From positions 1,302,001 through 1,366,000 of the forward strand of contig NC_021500.1 of assembly GCF_000410515.1 (NCBI RefSeq): a stretch of DNA of 64,000 bases. The letters are read 5' to 3'. Within the stretch, counting starts at the first letter, position 1. Every line of letters begins with the position of its first letter. Below, in pieces: positions 34,172-43,041 of this stretch. Both the position numbers and the translations under genes were made by a program. This stretch comes from Enterobacter sp. R4-368. Its GTDB lineage: Bacteria; Pseudomonadota; Gammaproteobacteria; Enterobacterales; Enterobacteriaceae. The notes under the pieces were generated by a model. That model worked only from the letters and a program-made list of their open reading frames with translations, searched no databases and had not been told where the DNA came from.

Positions 34172-35329
34172 TTAGTCGCCACCCTTTATTATAATATCGC
34201 CTATTTCTAATCCTTTAACGATCTCAGTAATTTTCGCGTTCTTAATCCCGGTTTGTACGCGTCTTTTTTCTATTTTATTATTGTGAAGTACATTGACGAT
34301 ATAATGATCTTTGCTAACCATTTCACCCAGGTAGTTTGTCGGAACGGCTTTAACGTTTTTTTTCTCTTCAACAACTAAATAAACCTGTACCGACATAGCT
34401 GGCTTTAAAACATGCTGATCATTTACTACGTCAAAACTTCCATTGTAATAGGTAGCTGTTTTCTTACTCCCGGCAGAATCACCTGAACTGCTCTTCATAT
34501 CGTAAAGCATTTCTTCTGGTATTTGCTGTATCCTGTTTAGCATCCCTTTATAACGGGTGTCAGGAGAAGCCGTGACAGTAAACCATAAAGGCATACCAAC
34601 CCTGGTTTTCAAAATATCCATTTCTGATATTTTGATATTTACAGTCATGATATCCAGATTAGCCACCACCAGAATTGTCGGCGCACTCTGTGATGAAACA
34701 ATAGTCTGCCCTTCCTGCGTTAATATACCCAAGACGACGCCATCTATGGGCGACGTAATGCGCGTGTACGCTAAGTTTGCCTGAGCAGTATTTAACTTGA
34801 CTCTGGCCTGAGCTATTTGAATTTCATTTATATCTAGCTGTTCTTTATCACTTTCATATTTTGTTTTCGCCGTCTCGAGGTCGCTCAGCGTTGTGGCGTC
34901 ATCCAGTGACATTTTCTTTTGTCGGTTATAATCGCTCTTAGACTGTTTAAGCGACAGTAACGTGATCTTTTTTTGCGCTAATGCATTATCCAGCTCAGAT
35001 TTAGCACTATCGACATCATTTTGTGCAAGCGTCGGATCGATCTCAGCCAGCAACTGGCCTTTTTTAACTGCATCACCTTCCTTCACATGCAGCTTATTGA
35101 GCCGTCCATTAACCTGCGCCCCGACACTAACTTGCTCGTTAGGTTTTAGAACGCCGGTCGTGGTAATCAGTCGATCGATATCAGAGTAGGTGACGTGAGA
35201 ACTTTCTTTCTTCGTATTTTCAGTAACGTCACTTTCCGAAAGAAATACGCTATTAACCGCATATACAGCAGGAACTATAGCTACTAATAAAGTCAGAAAA
35301 AAAGGTTTTATCTTCACACTGATGACCAT
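34172..35329 (-). CDS. MacA-like periplasmic adaptor (HlyD family)
   Basis: 385-aa membrane-fusion protein. One N-terminal membrane anchor (KPFFLTLLVAIVPAVYAV), a split lipoyl domain (VGAQVNGRLNKLHVKEGD ... ITSPIDGVVLG), a long coiled-coil hairpin (about 110-195) and beta-barrel domains, as in MacA. It links the inner-membrane exporters to the NodT-type channel. No strong ribosome-binding site precedes the ATG, and a hairpin directly upstream may limit expression relative to the peptide gene. Confidence 0.85.
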   Translation of the reverse strand: MVISVKIKPFFLTLLVAIVPAVYAVNSVFLSESDVTENTKKESSHVTYSDIDRLITTTGVLKPNEQVSVGAQVNGRLNKLHVKEGDAVKKGQLLAEIDPTLAQNDVDSAKSELDNALAQKKITLLSLKQSKSDYNRQKKMSLDDATTLSDLETAKTKYESDKEQLDINEIQIAQARVKLNTAQANLAYTRITSPIDGVVLGILTQEGQTIVSSQSAPTILVVANLDIMTVNIKISEMDILKTRVGMPLWFTVTASPDTRYKGMLNRIQQIPEEMLYDMKSSSGDSAGSKKTATYYNGSFDVVNDQHVLKPAMSVQVYLVVEEKKNVKAVPTNYLGEMVSKDHYIVNVLHNNKIEKRRVQTGIKNAKITEIVKGLEIGDIIIKGGD

Positions 35330-35332
35330 TAT

Positions 35333-35355
35333 AAAAGGCCAGAAACTGGCCTTTG
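35333..35355 (-). terminator. Weak terminator/attenuator between peptide gene and exporter operon
   Basis: Minus-strand AAAGGCCAG, TTT loop, CTGGCCTTTT and ATAAT, about 35 bases past the peptide stop and immediately before the macA-like start. The short T-tract predicts partial termination, which would give more peptide message than machinery message. Confidence 0.6.
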
Positions 35356-35387
35356 TTTTAATTTTACTGCTTAATTAATATTGTGAA

Positions 35388-35558
35388 TTACTTCTCGTCA
35401 CAACGTTTTTCCAAACCATTTTTACCTGATTCACGACGGAACCAGCCATACACGCCGTTAGGACGGTTATCAACAAAATAACATTCACCGTATGGGCCAA
35501 CCATTCCGCCCACAACTGCTTTACTTTCTTTGGATTCTAATACTGTTGCTTTAAACAT
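35388..35558 (-). CDS. Candidate double-glycine secreted peptide (microcin-like precursor)
   Basis: 56-aa peptide, first gene before the island's exporter operon. The first 18 residues (MFKATVLESKESKAVVGG) follow the double-glycine leader rule seen in microcin V: Leu at -12, Glu at -8, Val at -4, Gly-Gly at -2/-1. Cleavage would release a 38-residue peptide beginning MVGPYGECYF, with two cysteines (mature positions 8 and 35) that could form a disulfide, three tyrosines, one tryptophan and a charged tail ending RCDEK. It lacks the Gly/Ala-rich hydrophobic body of classical class II microcins. AAGGGA at six bases supports this ATG; the frame opens further upstream without such a site. No immunity gene is evident. 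Confidence 0.65.
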   Translation of the reverse strand: MFKATVLESKESKAVVGGMVGPYGECYFVDNRPNGVYGWFRRESGKNGLEKRCDEK

Positions 35559-35684
35559 TTTAATTCCCTTGTGTAATAGTGCTTCAATTATTTGCAAATC
35601 GTTCATTTCTGAACAGGATGAAATATATCGCATTACCCCAGGATCTTTTAATCAATAAAAAATCAAAAGCATCTTTAAAAATTT

Positions 35685-35905
35685 AAAGCGCTTTTTTGAA
35701 ACTTTTAAATTTTTTTTGAAGTTTTTAAAACCCTTTTTGAAGCTTTAATGCGCTTATTTGAAGTTTTTAAAGCGCTTTTTGAAGTTTCAGTGTGTTTACT
35801 TGAAGGTTTTAAAACGCTTTTTGAAGTTTTAGTACGTTTATTTGAAGGTTTTAAAGTGCTTTTTGAAAATTATAAAGCATTCGTGAAAGGTATAAGTGCT
35901 GTTTT
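35685..35905. repeat. About ten degenerate tandem repeats with 21-bp period
   Basis: Units resemble GCGCTTTTTGAAGTTTTTAAA, repeated roughly ten times with substitutions, alternating GAAGTTTTTAAA and GAAGGTTTTAAA forms. 21 bp is two helical turns, so the TTT/AAA tracts are phased and the DNA should be curved. Read rightward from an ATG at 35748 it also encodes 67 codons of heptads like LFEVFKA. It lies just upstream of the peptide gene, in the divergent direction. Confidence 0.75.
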
Positions 35906-36386
35906 TTTAAACATTTCTTTGCACGTCATTGTAAATGTAGCAATTATGTGAAGCAGCTGATAATGAGGTGCTATCATGCAGTCGATGATTATATAGGTTT
36001 TGCCGTAGCCGCCGTTTCAATCGCGCACTTAATCGATACTGAAAATCTGGAAAAGAGGTTAGGTAACGTGCTGAAGGCTCCGCCTCATATTGAATAACTG
36101 CCCGATAAGGACAGTTGCCACCAGGCCGATGCAACACGCACGTTCGCCAGTTCCCTTGGGGTTTGTAGTGTGAGCAACGCCAGGACGCAACCCGCAAAGT
36201 AACGGGGTCGCAGAACCGTTCGTGAAGACATTCAAACGAAATCACGTCAACGTAAATGACTTACCGGATGCGGTATACGTGATGAAAGCTGTTATATGAA
36301 AGGGATTTCCAGTAAAAAATCTGTCAATGGAGAGGCTCACAGCTTTGATGAAATTATATAAATCATAATGTTGTATTAATATATTT

Positions 36387-36408
36387 AATCCTCTCGTACC
36401 GCCCCAAA
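36387..36408 (+). repeat. Degenerate copy of the proL 3' end (possible att)
   Basis: AATCCTCTCGTACCGCCCC differs at two positions from the corresponding proL end at about 24218-24236. As a direct repeat it would bracket the island, suggesting that the island entered at the same tRNA gene before or alongside the prophage. Confidence 0.5.
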
Positions 36409-36563
36409 AACCCATAAGAAACCAATCCATTGCGGTTGATTTTGTTATGTCTGCGCTATGCGCAAGAGAACAAACAGCCCGAGATAGATGCCCTCCCCCA
36501 TCATTGGTGATAGTGATACTGCGGCCAACAAAAACTCACTAATCCATCAGCGGGGGAGTGTAA

Positions 36564-36596
36564 TAAAAACCGTAACGCATTCGTCACGGTTTTTAT
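36564..36596 (-). terminator. mqo terminator
   Basis: AAAAACCGT ... ACGGTTTTT inverted repeat with T-runs on both strands, 17 bases past the mqo stop. It may act in both directions. Confidence 0.8.
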
Positions 36597-36612
36597 GTTG
36601 CAGTAAAAACGA

Positions 36613-38268
36613 TTACAGCGCGATATCCGCAACCTGCTCGCCGTCATTGTGCGGCTGTGTTGTCGGTTTTTGCACCGGTGGCGTGATATCTGCTACCAGC
36701 GACTCGTCGCATTTCAGGCCGAGGATCTCGCTGGTGTAGCGCAGTTCCTTGTCTGCGGCTTCAATATTGCCATTCAGCTCGGTGCCGAAAGAAGGAATAA
36801 TCTCTTTCAGTTTTGCCTGCCAGGCATCAGAAGCAAAACGCTCAGCGAACACTTTCTCCATCAACTCCAGCATGATTGGCGCTGCGGTCGAGGCACCCGG
36901 TGACGCGCCAAGCAGCGCGGCAATGGTGCCCTCTTTATCGCTCACGACTTCGGTTCCGAGGCGCAACACGCCGCCCTTGCCCGGCTCGCGCTTAATAATC
37001 TGCACGCGCTGGCCCGCCTGCCACAAACGCCAGTCCTCTTTCTGCGCCAGCGGATAGTACTCGCGCAGCGCATCGAAGCGGTCGTCCTCATTTTGCAGCA
37101 CCTGGTTAACCAGATATTTCACCAGGCTGAAGTTGGTCATCCCCACGGTCAGCATCGGCAGAATGTTCGACGAGTTAGTCGAACGCAGCAGATCCCACAG
37201 AGAACCATTTTTCAGAAAACGCGTCGAAAACGTAGCGAATGGTCCAAACAGCAGCACGCGTTTGCCATCGATAATGCGCGTATCAATATGCGGTACCGAC
37301 ATGGGCGGCGCGCCCACGGTGGCCTGGCCGTAGACTTTCGCCAGATGGTGATTGACCACTGCCGGGTTTTCCGCCACGAGGAACTGCCCGCCAACCGGGA
37401 AGCCCGCATAGTCTGCCGCTTCCGGAATACCGGATGCCTGCAACAGCTTCAGCGCTGCACCACCGGCGCCAATAAAAATAAACTTCGCCTTGATGATCTG
37501 CTCCGCTCCAGTTTGCAGGTTATGCAGCGTCACATTCCAGCTATTGTCGGCATTGCGTTTGAGGCCGCGCACTTCAGTGCCTAGCTGCAAAGCGAAGTTC
37601 TCTTTTTTCTGCAACGAACCAATCATCTGGCGCGTCAGTTCGCCAAAGTTCACATCGGTGCCGATTTCGGTACGCGTGGCGGCAATTTTTTGCCCGGCAT
37701 CACGCCCTTCCATCACCAGCGGCGCCCACTGTTTGATCTGTTCGGCATCTTCGGAATAACGCATACCGCGGAACAGGGAACATTGCTGCAGCGCTTTGTA
37801 GCGCGCGCGCAGGAAGTTCACATTGTCGTCGCCCCAGACGAGGCTCATATGCGGCACGGTATTGATAAATGAACGCGGTTCGCGCAATACGCCGGTTTTC
37901 ACCTGATGCGCCCAGAACTGGCGAGAAATACGAAATGCTTCGTTGATTTCAATCGCTTTTTTAATACTGACAGAGCCGTCCGCGCTGCGTGGGGTGTAAT
38001 TCAGTTCCATTAAGGCGGCATGCCCGGTACCGGCATTGTTCCAGCCGTTCGAGCTCTCTTCCGCCAGGGCATCCAGCCGTTCCACCATGGTAATCGACCA
38101 GGTGGGTTCGAGATCCTGCAACCAGGTTCCCAACGTGGCGCTCATGATCCCACCACCGATTAAAAGCACATCTGTTTCCTGCTCTTTCGATGCGGACGTT
38201 TTTGCTGCTTTTGAGACAGCATTAAGCCCGACAGCCATCGAAAACAGCCTGGCAGTCATTTTTTTCAT
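36613..38268 (-). CDS. mqo: Malate:quinone oxidoreductase
   Basis: 551-aa peripheral membrane flavoenzyme that oxidises malate to oxaloacetate and passes electrons to the quinone pool. FAD-binding [13 protein letters not shown] (34-47), the [20 protein letters not shown] region and the C-terminal GASPGASTA match E. coli Mqo almost residue for residue; the protein ends with the characteristic VADIAL. The N-terminus ([16 protein letters not shown]) resembles the E. coli one and can look like a signal peptide. It stands alone with its own terminator and is the first core gene right of the island. Confidence 0.96.
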   Translation of the reverse strand: MKKMTARLFSMAVGLNAVSKAAKTSASKEQETDVLLIGGGIMSATLGTWLQDLEPTWSITMVERLDALAEESSNGWNNAGTGHAALMELNYTPRSADGSVSIKKAIEINEAFRISRQFWAHQVKTGVLREPRSFINTVPHMSLVWGDDNVNFLRARYKALQQCSLFRGMRYSEDAEQIKQWAPLVMEGRDAGQKIAATRTEIGTDVNFGELTRQMIGSLQKKENFALQLGTEVRGLKRNADNSWNVTLHNLQTGAEQIIKAKFIFIGAGGAALKLLQASGIPEAADYAGFPVGGQFLVAENPAVVNHHLAKVYGQATVGAPPMSVPHIDTRIIDGKRVLLFGPFATFSTRFLKNGSLWDLLRSTNSSNILPMLTVGMTNFSLVKYLVNQVLQNEDDRFDALREYYPLAQKEDWRLWQAGQRVQIIKREPGKGGVLRLGTEVVSDKEGTIAALLGASPGASTAAPIMLELMEKVFAERFASDAWQAKLKEIIPSFGTELNGNIEAADKELRYTSEILGLKCDESLVADITPPVQKPTTQPHNDGEQVADIAL

Positions 38269-38542
38269 GATGATATTGCCTTACTTTTAGTGCTGCTTTA
38301 TTCGCATTTATTGAGGGTAAAGTAGTTAGCACCCCTAACGTAGCACTTAAAAAGTGAGATTTAAATAATGTTTAAACATTAAATATTCATTGTATTAATG
38401 TTACTAATAAGTTGATTTTTTGCATTATATTTAACACTTATTGCTGGTCACTCTGCTCGGAAATCTGCTATCATCCCCCGCTTTGCCGAACGCAGTGATA
38501 CCGTTTGTCACTGCTTTTCTGGCATCCCACCTGCGAATCTTT

Positions 38543-39778
38543 ATGACTGAAAAATCAACCCATTCTGTATTGCGCGTAAGCCATCTTCTGCGCTCACCAC
38601 AGCTTTTTACCCGTGAAGTTCTGGCAGGCGTAATCACCGCGCTGGCACTCATCCCGGAAGTTATCTCATTTTCTGTTATTGCAGGTGTTGACCCGAAAGT
38701 AAGCCTGATAGTCTCAGTAGTGCTGTGTTTTAGCATGTCTTTGCTCGGCGGGCGTCCGGCAATGGTCACGGCGGCGGCGGGATCAGTCGCGTTGGTTATC
38801 GGTCCGATGGTTCATCAAAACGGTGTGGAATACATCCTGCCGGCAGTTTTACTCGCGGGTGTGATGCAGATTATTTTCGGTCTGAGCGGAATGTCGCGGC
38901 TGATGCGCTTTATCCCACAAGCTGTAATGACCGGCTTTGTTAATGCGCTGGGGATATTGATTTTCTGCGCTCAGGTGCCGCATTTCTGGCATAAAGATCC
39001 CCTGATTCTGGCGCTGTTTACACTGACCATACTGATTGTGCTGTGGCTCCCGCGCTGGGTAAAAAGCATTCCTGCGCCGCTGGTGGCGATTGCGCTGTTC
39101 ACCGCGTTCACCGTTTTTAGCGGTCAGTTGCTGCCCACCGTGGGGGATGAAGGTTCAATGCAGGGCGGTTTGCCTGGCCTGACGCAATGGCTGGTACCAT
39201 TGAACCTGCATACGTTGAGCATTGTCTGGCCGTGTGCGCTGAGCATCGCGTTTGTCGGCTTGATAGAGTCGCTGCTGACCGCAAAATTGGTCGACGATCT
39301 GACACATTCGCCATCGAATAAAAGCCGGGAAAGCACCGGGCTTGGGATCGCGAACATTCTGGCTGGCTTCTACGGCGGGATTGCCGGGTGCGCCATGATC
39401 GGCCAGACCATTGTCAATGTGGAAATGGGCAAAGGCCGCACGCGTATCTCGACCCTTGCTGCTGCGCTGGTGCTGTTACTGCTGGTAACGGCATTAAGCG
39501 ACGTGATGGCGAAAATCCCGATGGTGGTACTGGCCGGAATTATGGCGATTGTCGCGTTCAAAACCTTTAACTGGAGCAGTGTGCAACCCGCGGCGCTGAC
39601 GCAAGCGCCAGTTATCGAAACGCTGGTAATGCTGGTCACCGTGGTTGCCACCGTCAGCACCGGTAATCTGGCTATCGGCGTTGTTGCCGGGCTGGTTACG
39701 CTGGCGATTACGCCAGCCGCGCTGCGGGAAAAGAGCCTTTCTACAGCAAAAAAATCGTCGCCAGCCCAAGAAAAATAA
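38543..39778 (+). CDS. SulP-family anion permease without STAS domain
   Basis: 411-aa membrane transporter with 10-12 helices. The N-terminal EVLAGVITALALIPEVISFSVIAGV and the central GLIESLLTAKLVDDLT ... GGIAGCAMIGQTIVN match the SulP (sulfate/bicarbonate/dicarboxylate) superfamily; the usual C-terminal STAS domain is missing, as in a bacterial subgroup. I chose the ATG at 38543; the open frame begins with a TTG at 38441, but the sequence before the ATG is not membrane-protein-like. Substrate unknown. The 3' end overlaps the convergent mgtE gene by 38 bases. Not present at this locus in E. coli. Confidence 0.78.
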   Translation: MTEKSTHSVLRVSHLLRSPQLFTREVLAGVITALALIPEVISFSVIAGVDPKVSLIVSVVLCFSMSLLGGRPAMVTAAAGSVALVIGPMVHQNGVEYILPAVLLAGVMQIIFGLSGMSRLMRFIPQAVMTGFVNALGILIFCAQVPHFWHKDPLILALFTLTILIVLWLPRWVKSIPAPLVAIALFTAFTVFSGQLLPTVGDEGSMQGGLPGLTQWLVPLNLHTLSIVWPCALSIAFVGLIESLLTAKLVDDLTHSPSNKSRESTGLGIANILAGFYGGIAGCAMIGQTIVNVEMGKGRTRISTLAAALVLLLLVTALSDVMAKIPMVVLAGIMAIVAFKTFNWSSVQPAALTQAPVIETLVMLVTVVATVSTGNLAIGVVAGLVTLAITPAALREKSLSTAKKSSPAQEK

Positions 39779-41177
39779 AGAAGCCGCCAGTATCGGTAAT
39801 AGCGGTGATCATCACGCTGGAGCCGACCGCCGGGTCGCGCCCCAGCCGGGTCATCACCATCGGGATTAATACCCCCATTATCGCCGCCATCAGCAGGTTC
39901 AGCACCATTGCCAGCGTCATCACGCCGCCCAGCGCCGCATCGTCATACAGCCACCAGGTGACACCGCCCATAATCCCGCCCCACACCAGACCGTTAATCA
40001 GCGCTACGCCCATTTCACGCAGTATAAGAAAGGTAAAGTTGCCCGGCTGTATGTTCTGCAATGCTAACGCGCGAACAATCATGGTAATGGTTTGATTACC
40101 GGTATTGCCGCCAATACCAGCGACAATCGGCATCAGCGACGCCAGCGCCACCAGTTGCGAGATAGTGTGTTCAAAACCATCAATGACGCGTGATGCGATA
40201 AAGGCGGTACACAGGTTGGTTGCCAGCCATACCCAGCGGTTTTTCACCGCTTTACTTACCGGCGCGAAAACATCTTCCTCGGTACTTAAGCCCCCCATCT
40301 GGCGCATATCGTTGTCGGTCTCTTCGTACACCACATCAACGATCTCATCGATGGTCAAACGGCCCATCAGCATGCCGTTTTCATCGACTACCGCCGCGCT
40401 GAGCAAGTTATCACGCTCAAAAGTACGCGCCACTTTTTCCGCTTCGTCTTCAGGGGAGAAGGTCACCGGATCGGCATCCATCACCTCGCTCACCCGCCGT
40501 CCGGCGGCGTTAAGCAGGATAGTCTGCAGACCAAGTTCGCCCATCAGCCGGTTATCACGCCCGATAACAAACAGTTTATCGGTGTTCTCCGGCATTTTAC
40601 CGAGACGTCGCAAATAGCGCTGGACGGCCGCCAGCGTGACTTCTGAGCGTACGGTGATAACTTCAAACGCCATAATTGCGCCGACGCAATTTTTGCCATA
40701 ACGCATGACCTGCCGCATGCGGGCGCGCTCTGTCGGCGGCAACGTAGCCATCAGCCGTCCGGTGAGGTTACGCGGCAGATGCTGCACCAGCCAGATTTGC
40801 TCATCAATATCCAGCGTTTCGAGCGCATCCAGCAGCGCGCGGTCGCTCATCTCATCGATCAGGTCATCCCAGACGTTTTCGGACGCTTCAAGCAGCACTT
40901 TGCCGCGCTTATCATCATCGATGAGCCGCCATAACGCGTGACGTTCAACCACCGGCAGCGCTTCGAGGGTGTCAGCCAAATCCGGTGGCGGCAGGTGCGA
41001 AACCAGCACTTTCACTTCGGCGAGATCGTGCTCAAGCTCGGCACTGTCGACCTGCTCGACCAGCGTGATTTCGCCAAGCAGCGCGGCGGTGAGCGGTTTA
41101 TGGGTGGTGAGCAGCCAAATCAGCCGCGCACGCTCTTCATCGCGCAGTTTGACGCTGTTTTTTTTGATAACTGGCAT
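39741..41177 (-). CDS. mgtE: Magnesium transporter MgtE
   Basis: 478-aa Mg2+ channel. Order: N-terminal helical superhelix domain (about 30-150, repeats such as LADTLEALPVVERHALWRLI), two CBS domains (about 155-275), a connecting helix and five C-terminal membrane helices with the family pore motif PIVAGIGGNTGNQT and AVGSSVMITAITDTGGFF. When cytosolic Mg2+ is low the N and CBS domains open the gate (family knowledge). Monocistronic, tail-to-tail with the SulP gene. Absent from this locus in E. coli. Confidence 0.93.
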   Translation of the reverse strand: MPVIKKNSVKLRDEERARLIWLLTTHKPLTAALLGEITLVEQVDSAELEHDLAEVKVLVSHLPPPDLADTLEALPVVERHALWRLIDDDKRGKVLLEASENVWDDLIDEMSDRALLDALETLDIDEQIWLVQHLPRNLTGRLMATLPPTERARMRQVMRYGKNCVGAIMAFEVITVRSEVTLAAVQRYLRRLGKMPENTDKLFVIGRDNRLMGELGLQTILLNAAGRRVSEVMDADPVTFSPEDEAEKVARTFERDNLLSAAVVDENGMLMGRLTIDEIVDVVYEETDNDMRQMGGLSTEEDVFAPVSKAVKNRWVWLATNLCTAFIASRVIDGFEHTISQLVALASLMPIVAGIGGNTGNQTITMIVRALALQNIQPGNFTFLILREMGVALINGLVWGGIMGGVTWWLYDDAALGGVMTLAMVLNLLMAAIMGVLIPMVMTRLGRDPAVGSSVMITAITDTGGFFIFLGLATIFLL

Positions 41178-41324
41178 TGGCCGGTCCCTGAATGTGGCAA
41201 AGCGCTCCGAAGCCAGAGCAGAGTAGCCTTAAGCATAGCGGCAGGTTTTGTAAAAAATAATAAACAGCGCAGGCGTTTGGATAAAAAACCAGCGAACGCC
41301 CCCTCGCCAGAAGGGGCGGCTCTG

Positions 41325-42968
41325 TCAGGCGGTGCGTGCCACTGCGTCGCGGGAAGCGTGCGCACGCTCTTCACCCACCAACTCGGTAAGCTGGCCGTTG
41401 CGCATCTCCAGCAGACGATCGGCATGCACGAAGTAGTGATCGTCATGGCTGATGGCAAAAATGGTTTTGCCCATTTGCTGCATTAACGGGAGTAAGACCT
41501 GGTAGAAATCGCGGCGGAAATGCGGGTCCTGATCCGCCGCCCATTCATCCAGCAGCAGAATATCGCGCTCTTCCGCCAGCGCCAGCAGCAAGGCGACACG
41601 TTTTTTCTGCCCTTTCGACAGCTTGAGATTGAGGATCTTGCCGTTGTTCAGCTCCAGCTTGTGCGACATTTTCAGTTGCTCAAGCCACTTTTCCACCAGC
41701 GCCGGATCCGCCTGCCTGCCTTCCGGTCCCAGCAGGTCGTCAAACAGCCAGACGTCGGTAAAGACCGCCGAGAATAGTTTGCGGTAATCTTCCGGTTTAT
41801 CCTGCGCCATCGGTTTGCCATCCAGCAGGATCTCACCGGAAACCGGCTGATACAGCCCGGTTAACAGCATCGCCAGCGTCGACTTACCGCTGCCGTTACC
41901 CCCAATCAAAAACACCAGCTCGCCGCGCTTGAGCGTCATATTGACGGGGCCAATCGCGAAGTCGTTGTCCTGATATTTAAAGGTGACATCGCGCAGTTCC
42001 AGCGTTTGCCAGTTCGGGAAAGCCCGCGGGCGGGGAAACCCGGCTTTATAAGGGGCCAGCGCAAACTGTTTTAGCTTTTTGAAAGCCACCTGCGCACTGA
42101 GCAGCGTGGGCAAAGCACCCACTGCGGACAGCAGCGGCGTGCGCAAAAACAGCAGGGTCAGGGAATACGTTGCGGCGACATTGGTATCCGCCCAGCCGAG
42201 GCTGTTTGCCATCCAGAACACCAGGCCGATTGCCCCCAGCATCATAATGTTCGACCAGTTCACCGCGCTTAAATGGAACGTGTCGGCGCGAATAATGTGA
42301 TGGCGATATTCACGTGCATCCGGCAGGTACATCTGTTCGAAAATGTGTTCCGCGCGTTCGCGGTTGAGGTTCAGCTCTTTGCGCCCTTCCAGCACGGTCT
42401 GGAAATCGTTGTACAGCTTGTCTTCTGTTTCACGCAGCCTCGCCATATGTTTGTACACACGGGAAACCAGCACGAACCCGCCCCAGATGGTCAGCGCCAT
42501 CCACAGCACAGTGATCAACAGCATCTTGCCGGAGAGCATCGCCAGATAGATACAGGAACCAACGGTCAGGATAATGCCCTGCACCAGTTCCGGCAGGCGC
42601 ACAAAGGCGATGGTGATATTACGCACATCACTGGTTAGCCCGGCCAGCAAAGAGGCGCTACCCAGTTGTTCGATACGTTCCACAGGCGTGTCGAGGATGC
42701 GCTTAATAAATTCACTACGCAGGCGGTAGACAAAATGGTGACCGAGCGTAGTCAGCGCCAGTTGCGACCCCAGCGTCACCGCCATCAGTAACAGCAACAG
42801 GCCGAGAAATTCCGGTAAAACGGTCAGCGACATATCCACGGTTTCAATCAGCCGCTGGTTAATAAAAGCAATCAGGCCGATACCAAACGCGGCACTCATG
42901 AGGGTAAGCGCGAGCACACCGACAAAAGGCCAGCGATACTGACGCCAGACAAGAAGGAGAAGTTCCAT
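41325..42968 (-). CDS. yojI: ABC transporter YojI
   Basis: 547 aa, the same length as E. coli YojI. N-terminal six-helix membrane domain (about 1-320), then an ATPase domain with Walker [10 protein letters not shown], signature LSKGQKKR, Walker B ILLLDEW and H-loop ISHDDH. E. coli YojI, with TolC, exports microcin J25 and has been linked to cysteine export. The start follows the family. It precedes alkB in the transcript direction as in E. coli, although with an 80-base gap. The closeness to the peptide island is by core gene order, not by the island itself. Confidence 0.94.
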   Translation of the reverse strand: MELLLLVWRQYRWPFVGVLALTLMSAAFGIGLIAFINQRLIETVDMSLTVLPEFLGLLLLLMAVTLGSQLALTTLGHHFVYRLRSEFIKRILDTPVERIEQLGSASLLAGLTSDVRNITIAFVRLPELVQGIILTVGSCIYLAMLSGKMLLITVLWMALTIWGGFVLVSRVYKHMARLRETEDKLYNDFQTVLEGRKELNLNRERAEHIFEQMYLPDAREYRHHIIRADTFHLSAVNWSNIMMLGAIGLVFWMANSLGWADTNVAATYSLTLLFLRTPLLSAVGALPTLLSAQVAFKKLKQFALAPYKAGFPRPRAFPNWQTLELRDVTFKYQDNDFAIGPVNMTLKRGELVFLIGGNGSGKSTLAMLLTGLYQPVSGEILLDGKPMAQDKPEDYRKLFSAVFTDVWLFDDLLGPEGRQADPALVEKWLEQLKMSHKLELNNGKILNLKLSKGQKKRVALLLALAEERDILLLDEWAADQDPHFRRDFYQVLLPLMQQMGKTIFAISHDDHYFVHADRLLEMRNGQLTELVGEERAHASRDAVARTA

Positions 42969-43041
42969 AACAAAACCCGGTCAACAAAATCAGCCAGCAG
43001 TTTAAACGGCTACCGGGTTACATCAAGAATAATTCTTATTT

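Larger units (their letters stand above)
35634..36612. other. Island right flank: repeat, possible att remnant, no confident gene
   Basis: 979 bases. It holds the presumed promoter of the peptide operon (35.56-35.69 kb), the 21-bp-period repeat, and a degenerate copy of the proL 3' end at 36.39 kb. Short frames at 35907-36245 and 36242-36430 (leftward) have no ribosome-binding sites or recognisable families. Confidence 0.5.

Noticed and set aside
41325..42968. YojI as part of the peptide-export island
   Set aside because: YojI is core, collinear with E. coli yojI-alkB-ada, and outside the AT-rich island; its microcin J25 link is coincidental here.
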